NCBI GenBank assembly: GCA_963995505.1
Contig: OZ023182.1
Location: forward strand, 263,001-327,000
Reading direction: 5' to 3'
Origin: Hypericum androsaemum
Taxonomy: Eukaryota > Streptophyta > Magnoliopsida > Malpighiales > Hypericaceae
DNA: 64,000 nt
Part shown: positions 22,565 through 33,922 of the stretch, piece by piece
How the letters are laid out: each line of letters starts with the position of its first letter
Numbering within the stretch: the first letter of the stretch is position 1
Notes under the pieces: generated by a model
What the model saw: only the letters and a program-made list of their open reading frames with translations
Databases searched by the model: none
Told to the model about the DNA's origin: nothing
Made by a program: the position numbers and the translations under genes

Positions 22565-22662
22565 GCCAAATGTTATTTGGCCTAACGACATAGGTGGAGC
22601 AAAATTTGACGGATGTCATAAGTATGTAGGAGTATTCTTGGTGTAATTTACTTTTAAAAAAA
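22565..22662 (+). mobile_element. tRNA-derived SINE, diverged copy
   Basis: About 98 bp between two perfect copies of GTATAAAATGT (22554-22564 and 22663-22673). The left part (GGCCTAACGACATAGG) resembles the SINE at 5474 (TAGCCCAACGTCATAAGG), and the right end GGTGTAATTTACTTTTAAAA matches its 3' end. The B box is degenerate. Confidence 0.75.
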
Positions 22663-22673
22663 GTATAAAATGT

Positions 22674-23343
22674 AAGCTCATTGTATGTATTACCACTGCA
22701 CCTTCAACAACGACATACGAAAAATAGATGGTTTTTATCTATTCATATTCAGGGTCCAACGTTTTATGACAATCCTTTTAATCATAATTTTTATTCTCTG
22801 AAACAAATATCTTTTAAATAAATTAATTTTTTATCAATTGAACTAACCCTCTGTAAAATAATGGATCTGGCTAATGGGCACGACATTTATCAATTTGGAC
22901 AAAATTTCACCCTTTCAGTTGCAATGTACCATTGTTAGTAACATATTGTATCATTCTTATCAGCGTGTTGTACATTATTAGTTACAGATTTGTATCATTG
23001 TATAACGAAGCTGTACTATTGTTAATCATATTGTTTATCATTGTTAGACGTGTGTTGTATCACTGTTAGTCGTCAGCAGCACTATGTTGCTGGGGCTTAA
23101 TTAGCACCGAATCCGATCCCAAATATTCCACACCGGTACAAGCTTGTAAATAATTTAAAATGGTTAAAAATTTATTACTGGATTGTGAATTTGAGAAATA
23201 TTTATTATAAAAAAATACACGATACTTGATAAAAAGATGTTAAAACAGAAAATATTAAAGTAACTTTCCCATTAAATTTATCACGTGCTGTTTTTTTGTT
23301 CAGAATTACTTGAACATTATTTGATATACACATACATGGATGT
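22674..23343. other. spacer with degenerate minisatellite
   Basis: No gene. Between about 22925 and 23080 the motif TTGTATCATTGTTAG recurs four or more times at irregular spacing of about 30 bp, a decayed tandem array. Confidence 0.5.
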
Positions 23344-23358
23344 AACATTGTACAATGG

Positions 23359-23372
23359 TTTTTCTCAAAAAA
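23359..23372 (+). repeat. tail-only retroposon insertion
   Basis: TTTTTCTC plus an A run lies between two perfect 15-bp copies of AACATTGTACAATGG (23344-23358 and 23373-23387). Confidence 0.75.
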
Positions 23373-23641
23373 AACATTGTACAATGGCCCATTACTTTTT
23401 TCCAATGGTGACCGTTTGATTTGGCTCACATGCGACCGGATCCACTCTGGCAACTGCCAGACACATGAAGTAGTCGGTGGAATAATTACATGGACCTTGG
23501 AAAATCATGGGCCCCCGACTGAACTGACGTGGACAAATAAATCTTCGCAACGTGCATACAAAAAATCCTATGGTGCACGAGAAAAATGACAATTTCGCGT
23601 GTTGAGAAAAATGGGTCAATGGTGTCTCTTTTTACATTGGT

Positions 23642-23827
23642 AGGTGTAGACTAAAGTCTCCGTTGAGCTCTTTTCCGCCAATAATTCAGGCGAGGATAAA
23701 TCCGAGAAGATTTTCTAGTTGATTCCATGAGGCGTTTTCGGTTTGTTCCGACTGGCTTGACGAGGATATTACGTGGGAGTGGCACACCGCGTCCAACTAG
23801 AATCGTATGCTATTTCCAATGTCAATG
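23642..23827. repeat. segmental duplication, second block of copy 1
   Basis: This block is similar to 41074-41144 joined to 42253-42378, in the same orientation. The copy on the right is split by a TIR element, so this is the empty-site version. Confidence 0.8.
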
Positions 23828-23896
23828 TCAAGTAAAGACCTCGCAAAAACTAAACCCAAAAAAAAACTTGTGGCGATAATTGATCTATTTTATCCA

Positions 23897-24509
23897 TGTT
23901 GTTTGTCGGAGTTGGTGTACTTGATTAGGATCTTCTTCAGTCGAGGCAAGTGTTGGACACTTTCTCCGTAAGACGAGATTGCCCCGTATATTTCAGTGCG
24001 GTACGGGCTTCGGCAATCGTCCCCAAGATACAACGACTGTTTAGGGCGTTTCCAAGACCGTTGCACACGTATCTCGAAACTTTCGGGCGAACCCTTATAT
24101 ACCCAGAACTTTCGGAATATGCAATTGCTGCTGGGATGAGGAAATGGCAAGGAGGGTACGCCTATTTATAGGCTGGAGGAGGCAGGGAGGCAGCCACCCC
24201 GAAGGGACGCGTCCGCTCGGCCAACAGGCTGTCTGGCTGCGCTCGTGGCCCTTCGGTGGCTTCTGGACCCTTCCAGGCGCGCCAGGCTGCGCTCGTGACC
24301 CTTCGGAGGCTTCTGGATCCTTCCAGGCGCTCCAGGCTGCGCTGGCGCCCTTTCGCGATGGATTTCGCAGCCCTTCGGCCTTCTGGAAGTCTCCCGGACT
24401 TTCCATCCCGTCGTGCCTCTTCGGCGGCCAACCTGAAGGCGCTCGCAGCTCCTCGTCGCTTCGGTAGCTGCGACCTGCGTCCAATGCGCCATGCGCACAC
24501 GCACGTGCG

Positions 24510-24542
<33 letters not shown>

Positions 24543-24759
24543 ACGGTGCTTCGCACCGTCCTCGCAGGCAGCTAGCGGTGGGTCAGCCTTTTGGGTAGCC
24601 AATCAAGTTGAGAGGCAAGGAGGAGAATTCCTTATATACAAGGAAATCCTCCTTGCTCTAATCAATGTGGTATTGCCCCATTCATTTCCCTTTTGGGCCT
24701 CCACTTTGGGCCTTTCCACTTTGGGCCAAATGCATTAAAAATGCATTCAAAACCCAACA
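23897..24759 (-). repeat. 3' LTR, 863 bp
   Basis: Starts TGTTGTTTGTCGG and ends CAAAACCCAACA. It contains three degenerate copies of a roughly 57-bp unit (about 24230-24350), a hexanucleotide array and a short hairpin. A symmetrical CCTATTTATAGG-type TATA region lies near 24168. Confidence 0.92.
24508..24562. repeat. CGTGCT hexanucleotide array and adjoining hairpin
   Basis: About five copies of the CGTGCT unit are followed by GGACGGTGC, TTC, GCACCGTCC, a perfect 9-bp stem with a 3-base loop at about 24541-24561. In the 5' LTR the array is shortened to two units and the hairpin is deleted. Confidence 0.85.
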
Positions 24760-24771
24760 ATCCCCCACATG
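24760..24771 (-). promoter_or_regulatory. polypurine tract
   Basis: The minus strand reads CATGTGGGGGAT next to the 3' LTR, a typical plus-strand priming site. Confidence 0.8.
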
Positions 24772-25302
24772 AATGATGATTAATGCATGCAGACTCTAAT
24801 CGAAAGTTCTGACGTGTTATTATTGCATCGAGACAGGTAGCTTGTGGCTTTGAACCTTCTCTAGTAATATGTTATCGGATTTACTCGCTGCTCGGTGAAC
24901 GTGATGTCTTGAACCGTCAGCTTTTGGTGTAAACCAAGACAATAACATTTACACAATAATAACCCTAGTATATTTAGGTTCTCACGTTGTGTCCATTTCG
25001 GCCATGGACCGTATCTTGGATTCATAAGTGTTTTTCCCATTTGAAGCGGCCTCACTTCACACTTACATAGGTGATCTCCTATCAGGAGTATCCTGCCATA
25101 CTCCACCTTAATCGAGGTATAGGAATCATTAAAAGCGTAATGCTTAACCTTATCACACCGCTGCAGGCTAACACCTGGGCAGCTTCTGAGAATGAGATAG
25201 GTTCCAGGTGATTTACTGAACCCTCCATAATTTAGTTGTCTCATTGAACCAAGTTTGTGGGATCTCCACTCATCATGGTTGAGTTACCACTATGTACGTT
25301 CT

Positions 25303-26412
25303 TTATTGTGTGGATTTTAATCCCATTCCCCTTACTGCGTTGTACATTTGATCTCTATTGATTCCTTTCGTAAAAGGATCAGCTAAGTTGTCCTTGGACT
25401 TTATGTAATTAATGGTGATCACCCCACTAGAGATCAACTGTCTAACGGTATTGTGTCTCCGACGGATATGTCGAGACTTTCCGTTGTACAATGTACTTTG
25501 TGCTCTCCCGATTGCAGACATGCTGTCACAATGTATCAATACGGGAGGCACCGGTTTACTCCAGCACGGAATATCCTCTAGGAAGTTTCTGAGCCATTCA
25601 GCTTCTTCCACAGCTTTGTCTAGTGCTATAAACTCTGACTCCATGGTGGATCGAGCTATGCACGTTTGTTTAGAGGACTTCCAAGATACAGCTCCTCCTC
25701 CTATGGTGAATACGTATCCACTCGTGGATTTGGAGTCCTTAGTGTCTGATATCCAGTTTGCGTCACTGTATCCTTCTAATACAGCTGGATATTTAGCATA
25801 ATGTATGCCATGGCTTATGGTACGTTTTAAATACCGTAAAACCCTTTCCAGAGCTAGCCAGTGATCCTTCCCTAGATTACTTGTGAATCTACTAAGTTTA
25901 CTAACTGAGTACGCAATATCGGGACGAGTGCAGTTTGTTAAATACATCAAGCTCCCGATAATTTGCGCATACTTCAGTTGCAATACTGGGTCCCCTCGAT
26001 TCTTGGCTAAGTGTAGATTCAAATCTACTGGAGTCTTAACCGGAGGTTTGTCGAAAGCTTTAAACTTCTTGAGCACGCTTTCCACGTAGTGGGATTGTGT
26101 CAAGATAATTTCGTCAGCTTTCCTAGAAATTTTTATTCCTAGTATGACGTCTGCCAGACCCATATCTTTCATGTCAAAGTGGTTCTTTAACATGTTCTTA
26201 GTTTTCACAATAACCTTTTAATTGCTTCCCATAATTAGTAAGTCATCTACATAGAGACATACAATTACGTAAGCTTCAGGTGTGCCCTTAATGTAAACAC
26301 ATTTATCGCACTCATTGATCTTAAATCCATTTGACAACATTGTTTTGTCAAATTTCTCGTGCCACTGTTTCGGCGCTTGTTTAGCCCGTATAGTGACTTG
26401 ACTAGTCGGCAC
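25303..26412 (-). pseudogene. copia reverse transcriptase C-part and RNase H
   Basis: The frame begins with [13 protein letters not shown] and contains the catalytic YVDDLL box of reverse transcriptase, then a stop after MGSN near 26215, then [33 protein letters not shown] and the RNase H motifs [17 protein letters not shown] and TMESEFIAL, ending LADPFTKGI. The protein would copy the RNA into DNA and remove the template; this copy cannot because of the stop and the frameshift from the preceding part. Confidence 0.9.
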
Positions 26413-27755
26413 ACTTTATGCTCTTGACCGGGAGTCACAAACCCTTCAGGTTGCTCCATGTATATCTCCTCTTCCAGTTCTCCATTTAGGAAAGCTATTT
26501 TTACATCCATTTGGTAGATCTCGAGGTTATAGAGTGCTGCAACAGCTATGAGTACTCTAATCGATGTGATTCTTGTGACCGGTGAATACGTGTCAAAGAA
26601 ATCATATCCCTCCTTCTGCTTGAACCCCTTAGCTACCAATCGAGCTTTGTACTTGTCGATTGATCCATCAGTTTTGTATTTCCTTTTTAGGATCCACATG
26701 CATCCCAAAGGTTTGCAGCCCGGTGGGAGATCCACGATTTCCCACGTGTGGTTTTGCATAATGGATTCTATCTCACTATTGATAGCTTCCTTCCAGAGAG
26801 GAGCATCTGGACTGGACAATGCCTCTTGGATTGTCCTGGGTTCATCTTCTAACGCATAGGTTAGATAGTCCATACCGAAAGATTTGGTTACCTTCATCCG
26901 TTTACTACGTCTAGGTTCATCATCTTTCTGATTTGACCCTTGCGTAGTCTCGTGAGCCCTTTTCTTCGGACTTGCTTCCTTTCTTTCCTTATTAGGAAAG
27001 CTATCTTCAAAAAACGTTGCGTTCCTTGATTCTATGACCATTCCCGTGTTTATATCAGGGTTTTCAGATTTATGCACCAAGAATCGATAAGCACTACTAT
27101 TTTGCGCATATCCGATAAAGATGCAATCAATGGTCTTGGGTCCTATTCGCACCTGCTTAGGCTTAGGTACTTCGACCTTTGCTAGGCACCCCCACACTTT
27201 AAGGTAACCGTAGGAAGGCTTCCTTCCTTTCCATAGTTCATATGGGGTTTTATCCCTTTTCTTGTGTGGCAATTTGTTTAGAATGTGGTTAGCTGAGAGC
27301 ACAGCTTCCCCCCACATGTTCTGGGGTAAGCCCGAGCTAATCAACATAGCGTTCATCATCTCCTTAAGAGTTCGATTTTTGCATTCAGCTATGCCATTCG
27401 ATTGAGGTGAGTATGGAGCACTCGTCTGATGAATAATGCCATGTTCTTGACAGAGTTCCTCAAACGGAGCTACATATTCTCCTCCTCGATCACTTCGGAT
27501 CATTTTGATTTTCACGCTGAGTTGACTTTCAACCTCATTCTTATATCTCTTAAAAGCATCAAGAGCTTCGTCTTTGCCCTTTAGGAGATATACGTAACAG
27601 TATCTCGTGCAATCATCGATAAACGTGATGAAGTATTTCTTCCCGCCTTTAGTTTGCACGTGTTTCATATCGCAAGTGTCCGTATGAATTAATTCTAAAG
27701 GCGTAGTACTTCTTTCTACTGAATGAAAAGGTGCTTTGGTCATTTTAGCCTCCAC
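26265..27755 (-). pseudogene. copia integrase and reverse transcriptase N-part
   Basis: Integrase residues appear in [24 protein letters not shown] and [14 protein letters not shown] (D, D and E of the catalytic triad). The GKTPYELW-like box reads [14 protein letters not shown]. The reverse transcriptase start contains [28 protein letters not shown] and [18 protein letters not shown] with the first catalytic Asp. The frame is lost after KSLYGLN near 26400. Confidence 0.92.
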
Positions 27756-27768
27756 ACATACTTCACAT

Positions 27769-29144
27769 TTATCGGATTGGTTGAACTCTAGATTCGGTAG
27801 TAAATTTCAAACTTACTAACTTTCTTAGCGAGTTTAGATTTACGTGTCCTAATCTACCATGCCATAAATTAGAACACTCGGCCAAGTAAGAAGAAGCATT
27901 AACTTTATTTTCACCGTTAAAGGTGCGATGTACAGTTATTACATTCATCTTAAATAGCCCCCTTTCTAGATAACCCTTTCCTATGAATTGACCCGCTTTG
28001 GTCAGTACAAACTTATCAGCCTCAAATACAAGCTTAAGACCGGCTTTGCTTAACAGTGAGCCAGAGACTAAGTTCTTGCGGATGTCCGGGACATGCAGCA
28101 CATCCTTGAGGGTCAGCTCCTTTCCTGAGTTCAGCTTCAGGACCACCTTTCCCAGACCAATGATCTTAGACGTTGCGGAGTTTCCCATGAACAGCTTTCG
28201 GCCGGTGATCAGGATATAGTTCGAGAACATCTCCTTGTCCGAGCAGACGTGGCGGGTAGCTCCAGTGTCCACGAACCACTCTCTCGGATTGTCCACCAGG
28301 TTGGCTTCAAACACTACGGCTGACAGATCCATCTGGGATAAGTCTTCAGCCAGGTTAGCCCTTCCTTGGTCGTCCTTCTTCGGCTGGCGACAGTCCTTAG
28401 CCATGTGTCCGGGTTTCCCGCAGTTGTAGCAGTCACCCTTGATCTTTTTCTTCTTGGGCTTTTGCTCCTTCTGCTTATCCTCGGACTTCTTCCTCTTCTT
28501 GCCACTTTTTCCCTCAGCGAGGTGCACGGTGGTCTCAGAGTTGGCCTTGCCTTGCTTGACTTCGGATTTTCGGTTGTCTTCCTCGATCCTTAGTCTCACT
28601 ATCAGGTCTTCTAGGCCCATGTCCTTCCTCTTGTGCTTGAGGTAGCTCTTGAAGTCCTTCCACAGCGGGGGAGCTTCTCGATCATCGCAGCTACTTGGAA
28701 GGACTCGCTGAGTTGCATCCCTTCGGCTTGGATCTCGTGAAGGATCAGCTGCAACTCTTGCACTTGGTCGATGACCTTCTTGGAGTCCACCATCTTGAAG
28801 TCGAGGAATCGTCCGACGATGAATTTCTTCGTCCCGGCATCCTCCGTTTTGTACTTCTTCTCGAGTGAACTCCACAGCTCTTTAGCGGTCTTAGCTTCCG
28901 CGTAGACATTGTAGAGCGTGTCGTCTAGTCCATTCAGGACGTAGTTCCGGCATAGGAAGTCGCTGTGACTCCATGCATCGAGGGCGTTGATCTTTTGTTG
29001 ATCTGCCTCATTTTCCGCTACCTTCGGAGCCTCTTCCTTCAGAAATCGGACCAGGTTGAGCGTTGTCAGGTTGAACAACATCTTCTGTTGCCACCTCTTA
29101 AATTCTGGCCTTTCGGCGTGGACAGTTCCCGGGACCGCTGGCAC
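27769..29144 (-). pseudogene. copia gag, zinc knuckle, protease and pre-integrase
   Basis: Gag reads [16 protein letters not shown] and later [14 protein letters not shown] motifs, then a lysine-rich linker and a canonical knuckle [14 protein letters not shown]. The protease site is [12 protein letters not shown], intact. The pre-integrase box is [12 protein letters not shown] frameshift lies near 28680 within gag and another near 27760 before integrase. The gag N-terminus lacks an ATG: the coding sequence runs without break into LTR sequence at about 29155, showing that the leader and first codons were deleted. Confidence 0.9.
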
Positions 29145-29154
29145 TGGTGCTGAA

Positions 29155-29635
29155 CTTGATTAGGATCTTCTTCAGTCCGGTACGGGCTTCGGCAATCGTC
29201 CCCAAGATACAACGTATCTCGAAACTTTCGGGCTAACCCTGAGGAAATGGCAAGGAAGGTACGCCTATTTATAGGCTGGAGGAGGCAGGGAGGCAGCCAC
29301 CCCGAAGGGACGCGTCCGCTCGGCCAACAGGCGCGCTAGGCTGCGCTCGTGAGCCTTCAGAGGCTTCTGGAAGTACCAAGTGCGCCACAAAGCGCCCATT
29401 GCGACCTGCGTCCAATGCGCCATGCGCACACGCGCGTGCTCGTGCTCGTAGCGGTGGGTCAGCCTTTTGGGTAGCCAATCAAGTTGAGAGGCAAGGAGGG
29501 GAATTCCTTATAAACAATGAAATCCTCCTTGCTCTAATCAATGTGGTATTGCCCCATTCATTTCCCTTTTGGGCCTCCACTTTGGGTCTTTCCACTTTGG
29601 GCCAAATGCATTAAAAATGCATTCAAAACCCAACA
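29155..29635 (-). repeat. 5' LTR, internally deleted
   Basis: Aligns with 23917-24759 but misses several pieces, for example the segments after TTCTTCAGTC and after ATACAACG. It ends AAAACCCAACA, then the target duplication ATCCA. Confidence 0.88.
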
Positions 29636-29640
29636 ATCCA

Positions 29641-30097
29641 GTCGTAGCGTTAAATCTTTAATCACTGAAATCAATATCGAGTCGCCTTTCTCATTCTCGG
29701 GAAATAGATTGCAAGATGGCCCGTAACCCATAATTAGCATTACATCATGAACCGAATCTAATCTTAACTAATGTCTTTAAGCCATGCTTTATATTATCTT
29801 TAGAGGATCTCTCTCTTATCACGATCGGTTTCTTTAAGAAGCAAAAACACGACAAGTTACCAAATATATCATATCATGTGCATAATCTTATCCGTAATAT
29901 TTAGGTACAATGGATACTGTACTTTTTAGTCAAAAGTTTCGACAATTGTAGCACCTCATCACCATATATATTATTTTAAAACCCTGGGTCGGACTCGACA
30001 CTATCAACTGGTCTACCGATTCTTCATTACTAAAGCACGTGCAAGATCTATATTAAAAAAAACTGGCAATGCGGGCCTTGGATGCTGGAAATTCATA
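29641..30097. other. spacer
   Basis: No gene recognised. Near its right end, 29997-30045 (CACTATCAACTGG onward) is about 48 bp that recurs at 47458-47505, the third collinear block of the segmental duplication. Confidence 0.5.
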
Positions 30098-30335
30098 TCA
30101 AGCTTGAAACTTTCTTGGTAGAAGAATAGATTGGTGGTAGAGGTTGAGGTCAATGCCGTCGACATTCCGACCTACACGAGCTTGGAGGATCGCCTGCGGA
30201 CAAACAAAATTAGCAAGACTGTTAAGAATGCAAGAATTTATACTGAGATGATAAAGAGTTAAGATTGATGCTTAATTTACCGGCTTTAATGATGCTCGAA
30301 GGCATTGGTTAGAGAAAGGTACTTTGATCGGCTTC
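30098..30335 (-). pseudogene. possible gene 3' end, two exons, not recognised
   Basis: Two minus-strand exons with sound splice signals can be read: 30335-30281 (CAG acceptor, GTAAAT donor) and 30193-30098 ending in TGA. Together they code KPIKVPFSNQCLRASLKP followed by AILQARVGRNVDG and LNLYHQSILLPRKFQA. The phase agrees across the 87-bp intron and the composition looks like a real protein, but I do not recognise the family and found no convincing upstream exon. It may be the relic of a gene. Confidence 0.4.
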
Positions 30336-31399
30336 CTGAATAAGATTGATCGATAAAGATGATGCATTTGGACCACACTGCACTAAGGTATGTCATATTA
30401 ATTTTTTTAGAGGTAAATTTTAGGTTTTTTTAATTAATATTTTGGGCAAAAGAAGAACTAGTAATCTCTTGGTAGTCGGTCTCGTTAAAACCCTGATACG
30501 GCTAAACCCTGCGGGAACTATGTCCAATTCATTAGACAGATGTATCTCGTCCTACCTTGCAACCACGTTACAGATTAGAATGCTTCAGGTCCATGAGACC
30601 ACCATCCGCTATTGAAAGAGTTGCGAAAGTGAATTGACATCTTAAATATATGCAACAGAGATGCAATGCCATCCGGCAAATAAGTACCAAATTAGTACCC
30701 TGTAATGATTTGCCCTTTTGGGAAGAAGTACTACCAGTGGTACTCAGTCCCATTAGTATACATACTAGGGAGATTCACTCTTCCTAATGCACCTCTTGAT
30801 AAGAATGAATAGTGAAATCTGAACATCATAACACTTGAATCCTAGAAAGGAGAGAGAGTACACAAGATTCTAACTTCCTTCAAGCTGAGTTTTCAAGTTC
30901 AAGTGCACCTCAATTTGCAACAACCTTATAGTGCTGTTGAGGCACAAAAATCTCAAATTATTAACGATATCTTGAGCTCTCCGGTGCAGTCTCAAAGTGA
31001 CCAGGTGACCGATGACCGGCATGGTCTCAAAGTGGGTGGTGTCATCCCAGAGAGATCAATATCGGGTGATCGATGTTCGGTATCGTCCCGAAGAGACCGG
31101 TGTCGGATGACCGGTGATTGGTGTCATCTCAAAGAGATTGCTTCCGGTCTTGAGTTGGGTAGAAATCGATAATGGTCTTCTCTTAGTCAAGATCGATGAC
31201 GGTCTCCCAATGATGGTCTCTCCTTGGTTGAGACCGGTGACGGTAGACCACCTTAGTTTATTATCCTTCGATGCCAAATATTCATCTTTGGTAGATCGGC
31301 GGTATATTTTGACTCGAATATTAGATTGAGCTGATTCTTTCGGCTATGGAAAGGCAAGACAAATATCTATAACTTTGTAGTTTATAACTTTTTCCAATT
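30336..31399. other. spacer
   Basis: No gene recognised. From about 30970 to 31260 a short phrase of the type GGTCTC..GACCGGTGAC recurs many times in decayed form, probably the left part of the repeat-rich block that follows. Confidence 0.35.
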
Positions 31400-32969
31400 C
31401 GAAGCGAAATATGGTCAGAAATCTACTTCAAGATGAGCATACTTTGAACCAGTTCGGTCCGCTTCCTGCCCGCCTGGGTGATACTCCTCAGTAAAATGCT
31501 CATAACTTTCTATCCGGAGCTCGGATTGAAACGATTCAAGTTTTTTTGCAATGCCAAGACATAGATCTACGACTTTGTAGTTTGTGATATCTTCAGATTC
31601 AGGGCGGAAGCAGGTCAAAAATGTGGGCGGAAGGCTTAGCCCGGATGTCGCTTTGGCCTTCAAGGTGGGAGGCCGGAAGGTGCTTTGACCTATAAGGCGG
31701 GATGCCGGATGGTTGCTTTGACCTATAAGGCAAGAGCCCGGATGGTCGCTTTAATTTTTGAGGTGGGAGCCCGGAGGGCATTTTGACCTTCGAAGTGTCC
31801 GGGTGGATGTCTTGGCTCGTGAAGTGGGATGTCCGGTTGGATGCCTCGGTACGTGAAGTGATATGTCTGGGTGTTAAAGTGCAAAATTCATACTCCGGAT
31901 GTGTAGCAAAGGTGTTCATCTCCGGGTTCGTTTGCGTTGGACAACCCGTGTTCATGTTGATTGGACCGTTCGGTCCACTTACTTGTGCAAGCGGAAGGCG
32001 GAGCTCGAGCGGTGTACTGCCTTACTTGTGCGAGCGGTAGGTTGGAGCTCGGGAAGTAGGCCTTGAAAGCAGTAAGGCTCCCTTTGGAGCCCGGGCGGTA
32101 GGCCTACGAGTTTCCACTTTGAAGGCAGTAAGGCCCGCCTTTCACTTCGTGTTCACAGGCAGAAGGTTGGAGCTCGGTCCACTTCAAAGCGGGAGGCGGT
32201 ATACCGCCTTGTTGGTGCGAGCGGGTGGATGGCACCGGTTTGGGAACCTGGGCGGTAGGCACATACCGCCTAGGGGCCTGCGGGCGGAAGGAGAATCCCG
32301 CCTAAGGCCTGAGCGGAAGGAGCCCACTTGGAAGAGCCGGCGGTAAGCGAGACGATAGGGATGGCTCATGGGCGGTAAGTTCCATCTCGGGCCTAAAGGT
32401 GGTAAGGCCTGCCTCTCGTTTTAGATTTTGTAAGCAGTAAGGCCTGCTACAGGCATATAGGCGGTATACCGCTTGTGAAGGACTCGGGCGGGAAGCCCAT
32501 TTGGTCCGTATAGGCGGGAGGCTTTGGCTCGTTTTGGGGTTTGCTTCAGGCCTAAAGGCGGTAAACATGACGGGGTTGAGACGGGATTTTACATAGAAGA
32601 TGTGTGAAGGGGCGAGTTGCCTTGTGTTTTCCTAAGTTGAGCTGGGATTTTCGAGATTCGGGCGAGATCTTGGGTCTTAGTTACTTGGTTGGCACGTCGG
32701 GATGTTCAGATTTGGAAGCGGGATTTGTTCATTTAAGGAACACGACTTGGATTTTTCTAATCTAAGCCGGGTGGATTCAGAAACAAAATATTCGTTCGGG
32801 ACGGGATTTCTTGCTCGGGAAGGATGGAGCTAGGTCAAGGCGTGCTATATAAAGGAGGCTCGGGCAATGGAGACGGACATCACCAACACAACACAACTAC
32901 ACTTTATTTATCTTATTGCTTTTCCTTTCCGTAGCCTAGCTCTAGCTTTAGCCTTAGTATAGACCGACC

Positions 32970-33480
32970 TTGGGACGACCATTCCGGATCCGTCTCGGGT
33001 TACTGATTGAGAAGATACGAAGGAAGGAGTCCGGTGTAGCCTCGGGTGAGGCGTTGAGCATGAGTAATAGGGAGAGGTCTGATTCTAAGTCGAAGGAAAA
33101 GAAGGAACGGAGGAGGTCAAAGTTTAAGTCGCAGGATGATTCGAAGAAGGATAAGAGCGTCGTTCAATGTTAAAATTGTGAGAAGTATGGTCATTTTATA
33201 GACCAAAGTACGGCGCCAAAGAAAAAGGATGACAAGTCGGCTAATGCCATGATGGAGAATCATGGAGAAGCCTTGATTTTGAGCGTGGGAAGCCCATTGG
33301 AAGCATGGGTATTGAATTCGAGTACGTCATTCCACTCTTGTAGTGACGCGAGTATGATGGAGAGGTATACCCCGACCAACTTGGGCAAAGTCTATCTTGC
33401 GGAGGATAAGGCTTTGGATGTTGTGAGGAAAGGGGATGTGAGAATCCACACTTCTAAGGAGTGGAAAGCCCCCGAAGGAG
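32970..33480 (+). pseudogene. copia gag C-part and protease remnant
   Basis: The translation has a basic serine/lysine-rich gag tail, a stop (TAA) inside the zinc knuckle so that only NCEKYGHF remains readable, and a protease site AWVLNSSTSFHSC in which the catalytic Asp is Asn (family: LDSGASFHSC). It goes on with YTPTNLGKVYLAEDKALDVV, typical for this copia group. The frame then breaks at a deletion near 33470. Confidence 0.8.
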
Positions 33481-33905
33481 GAGAAGCTCGAGTTGGTCTA
33501 TAGTAACTTGTGGGGACTGGCACTAGTGGCGTCCTTAGGTAGTTCTTTGTACTACATGACCTTTATCGATGATTTCACGAGGAAGTTGTGGGTCTACTTT
33601 CTAAAACATAAGTCTGAAGACTTCGATGCCTTTAAAAAGTGGAGAGCCCTTATGGAGAATGAGACAGGTCTTAAGATGAAGTGCTTGAGATCCGACAACG
33701 GTGAAGAGTACGAGCTTCAAGAGTTCAAAGATTACTGAGCAATAAACGGGATTCGCATAGAGAAGACAGTAGTTGAAACCCCTTGACAAAATGGGCATCG
33801 TGGAGAGGATGAACAGGACAATCAATGAGAGAGCTAGGGCTATGAGATTGAAGTGTGGCCTACCAAAAATATTTTGGGCGGATGCAGTGAACACCGAGCC
33901 ATTGA
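33481..33905 (+). pseudogene. copia integrase fragment
   Basis: Readable motifs are FIDDFTRKLWVYFLKHKSED and LRSDNGEEYELQEF (first two catalytic Asp) and, after a frameshift near 33770, GIVERMNRTINERARAM with the catalytic Glu, then LPKIFWADAVNT. A stop interrupts the part between. It ends abruptly where PP2C-derived sequence begins. Confidence 0.85.
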
Positions 33906-33922
33906 CATTTGCAAAACCTCAC

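Larger units (their letters stand above)
23897..29635 (-). mobile_element. copia retrotransposon, frameshifted, TSD ATCCA
   Basis: The 5739-bp element has ATCCA at 23892-23896 and 29636-29640, and ends TGTT..AACA. Minus-strand order is 5' LTR, gag, protease, integrase, reverse transcriptase, RNase H, polypurine tract, 3' LTR. The reading frame changes near 28680, 27760 and 26400, and an in-frame stop lies near 26215. The 5' LTR is only about 481 bp against 863 bp for the 3' LTR, because several internal pieces are missing, and its inner end runs directly into gag without primer-binding site or leader. It is therefore inactive. Confidence 0.93.
31400..33913 (+). mobile_element. copia remnant with LTR-like leader, joined to PP2C duplicate
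   Basis: A G+C-rich block (about 31600-32600) of decayed GGCGGTA/AAGGC phrases precedes a TATA box (CTATATAAAGG, 32845-32855) and a pyrimidine-rich leader, as in an LTR. Downstream follow, in plus orientation, the end of gag, a protease remnant and part of integrase. Gag N-terminus, primer site, pre-integrase and everything after mid-integrase are missing. The right end is the breakpoint with duplication copy 2 at about 33914. Confidence 0.75.

Noticed and set aside
24095..24738. Several overlapping open frames of over 100 codons
   Set aside because: They lie in the G+C-rich LTR with three tandem units; the frames arise from composition and repeats and have no protein features.
29997..30045. 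Short dispersed repeat of its own
   Set aside because: Its distance and order relative to the copy at 47458 fit the segmental duplication, which is a simpler explanation.
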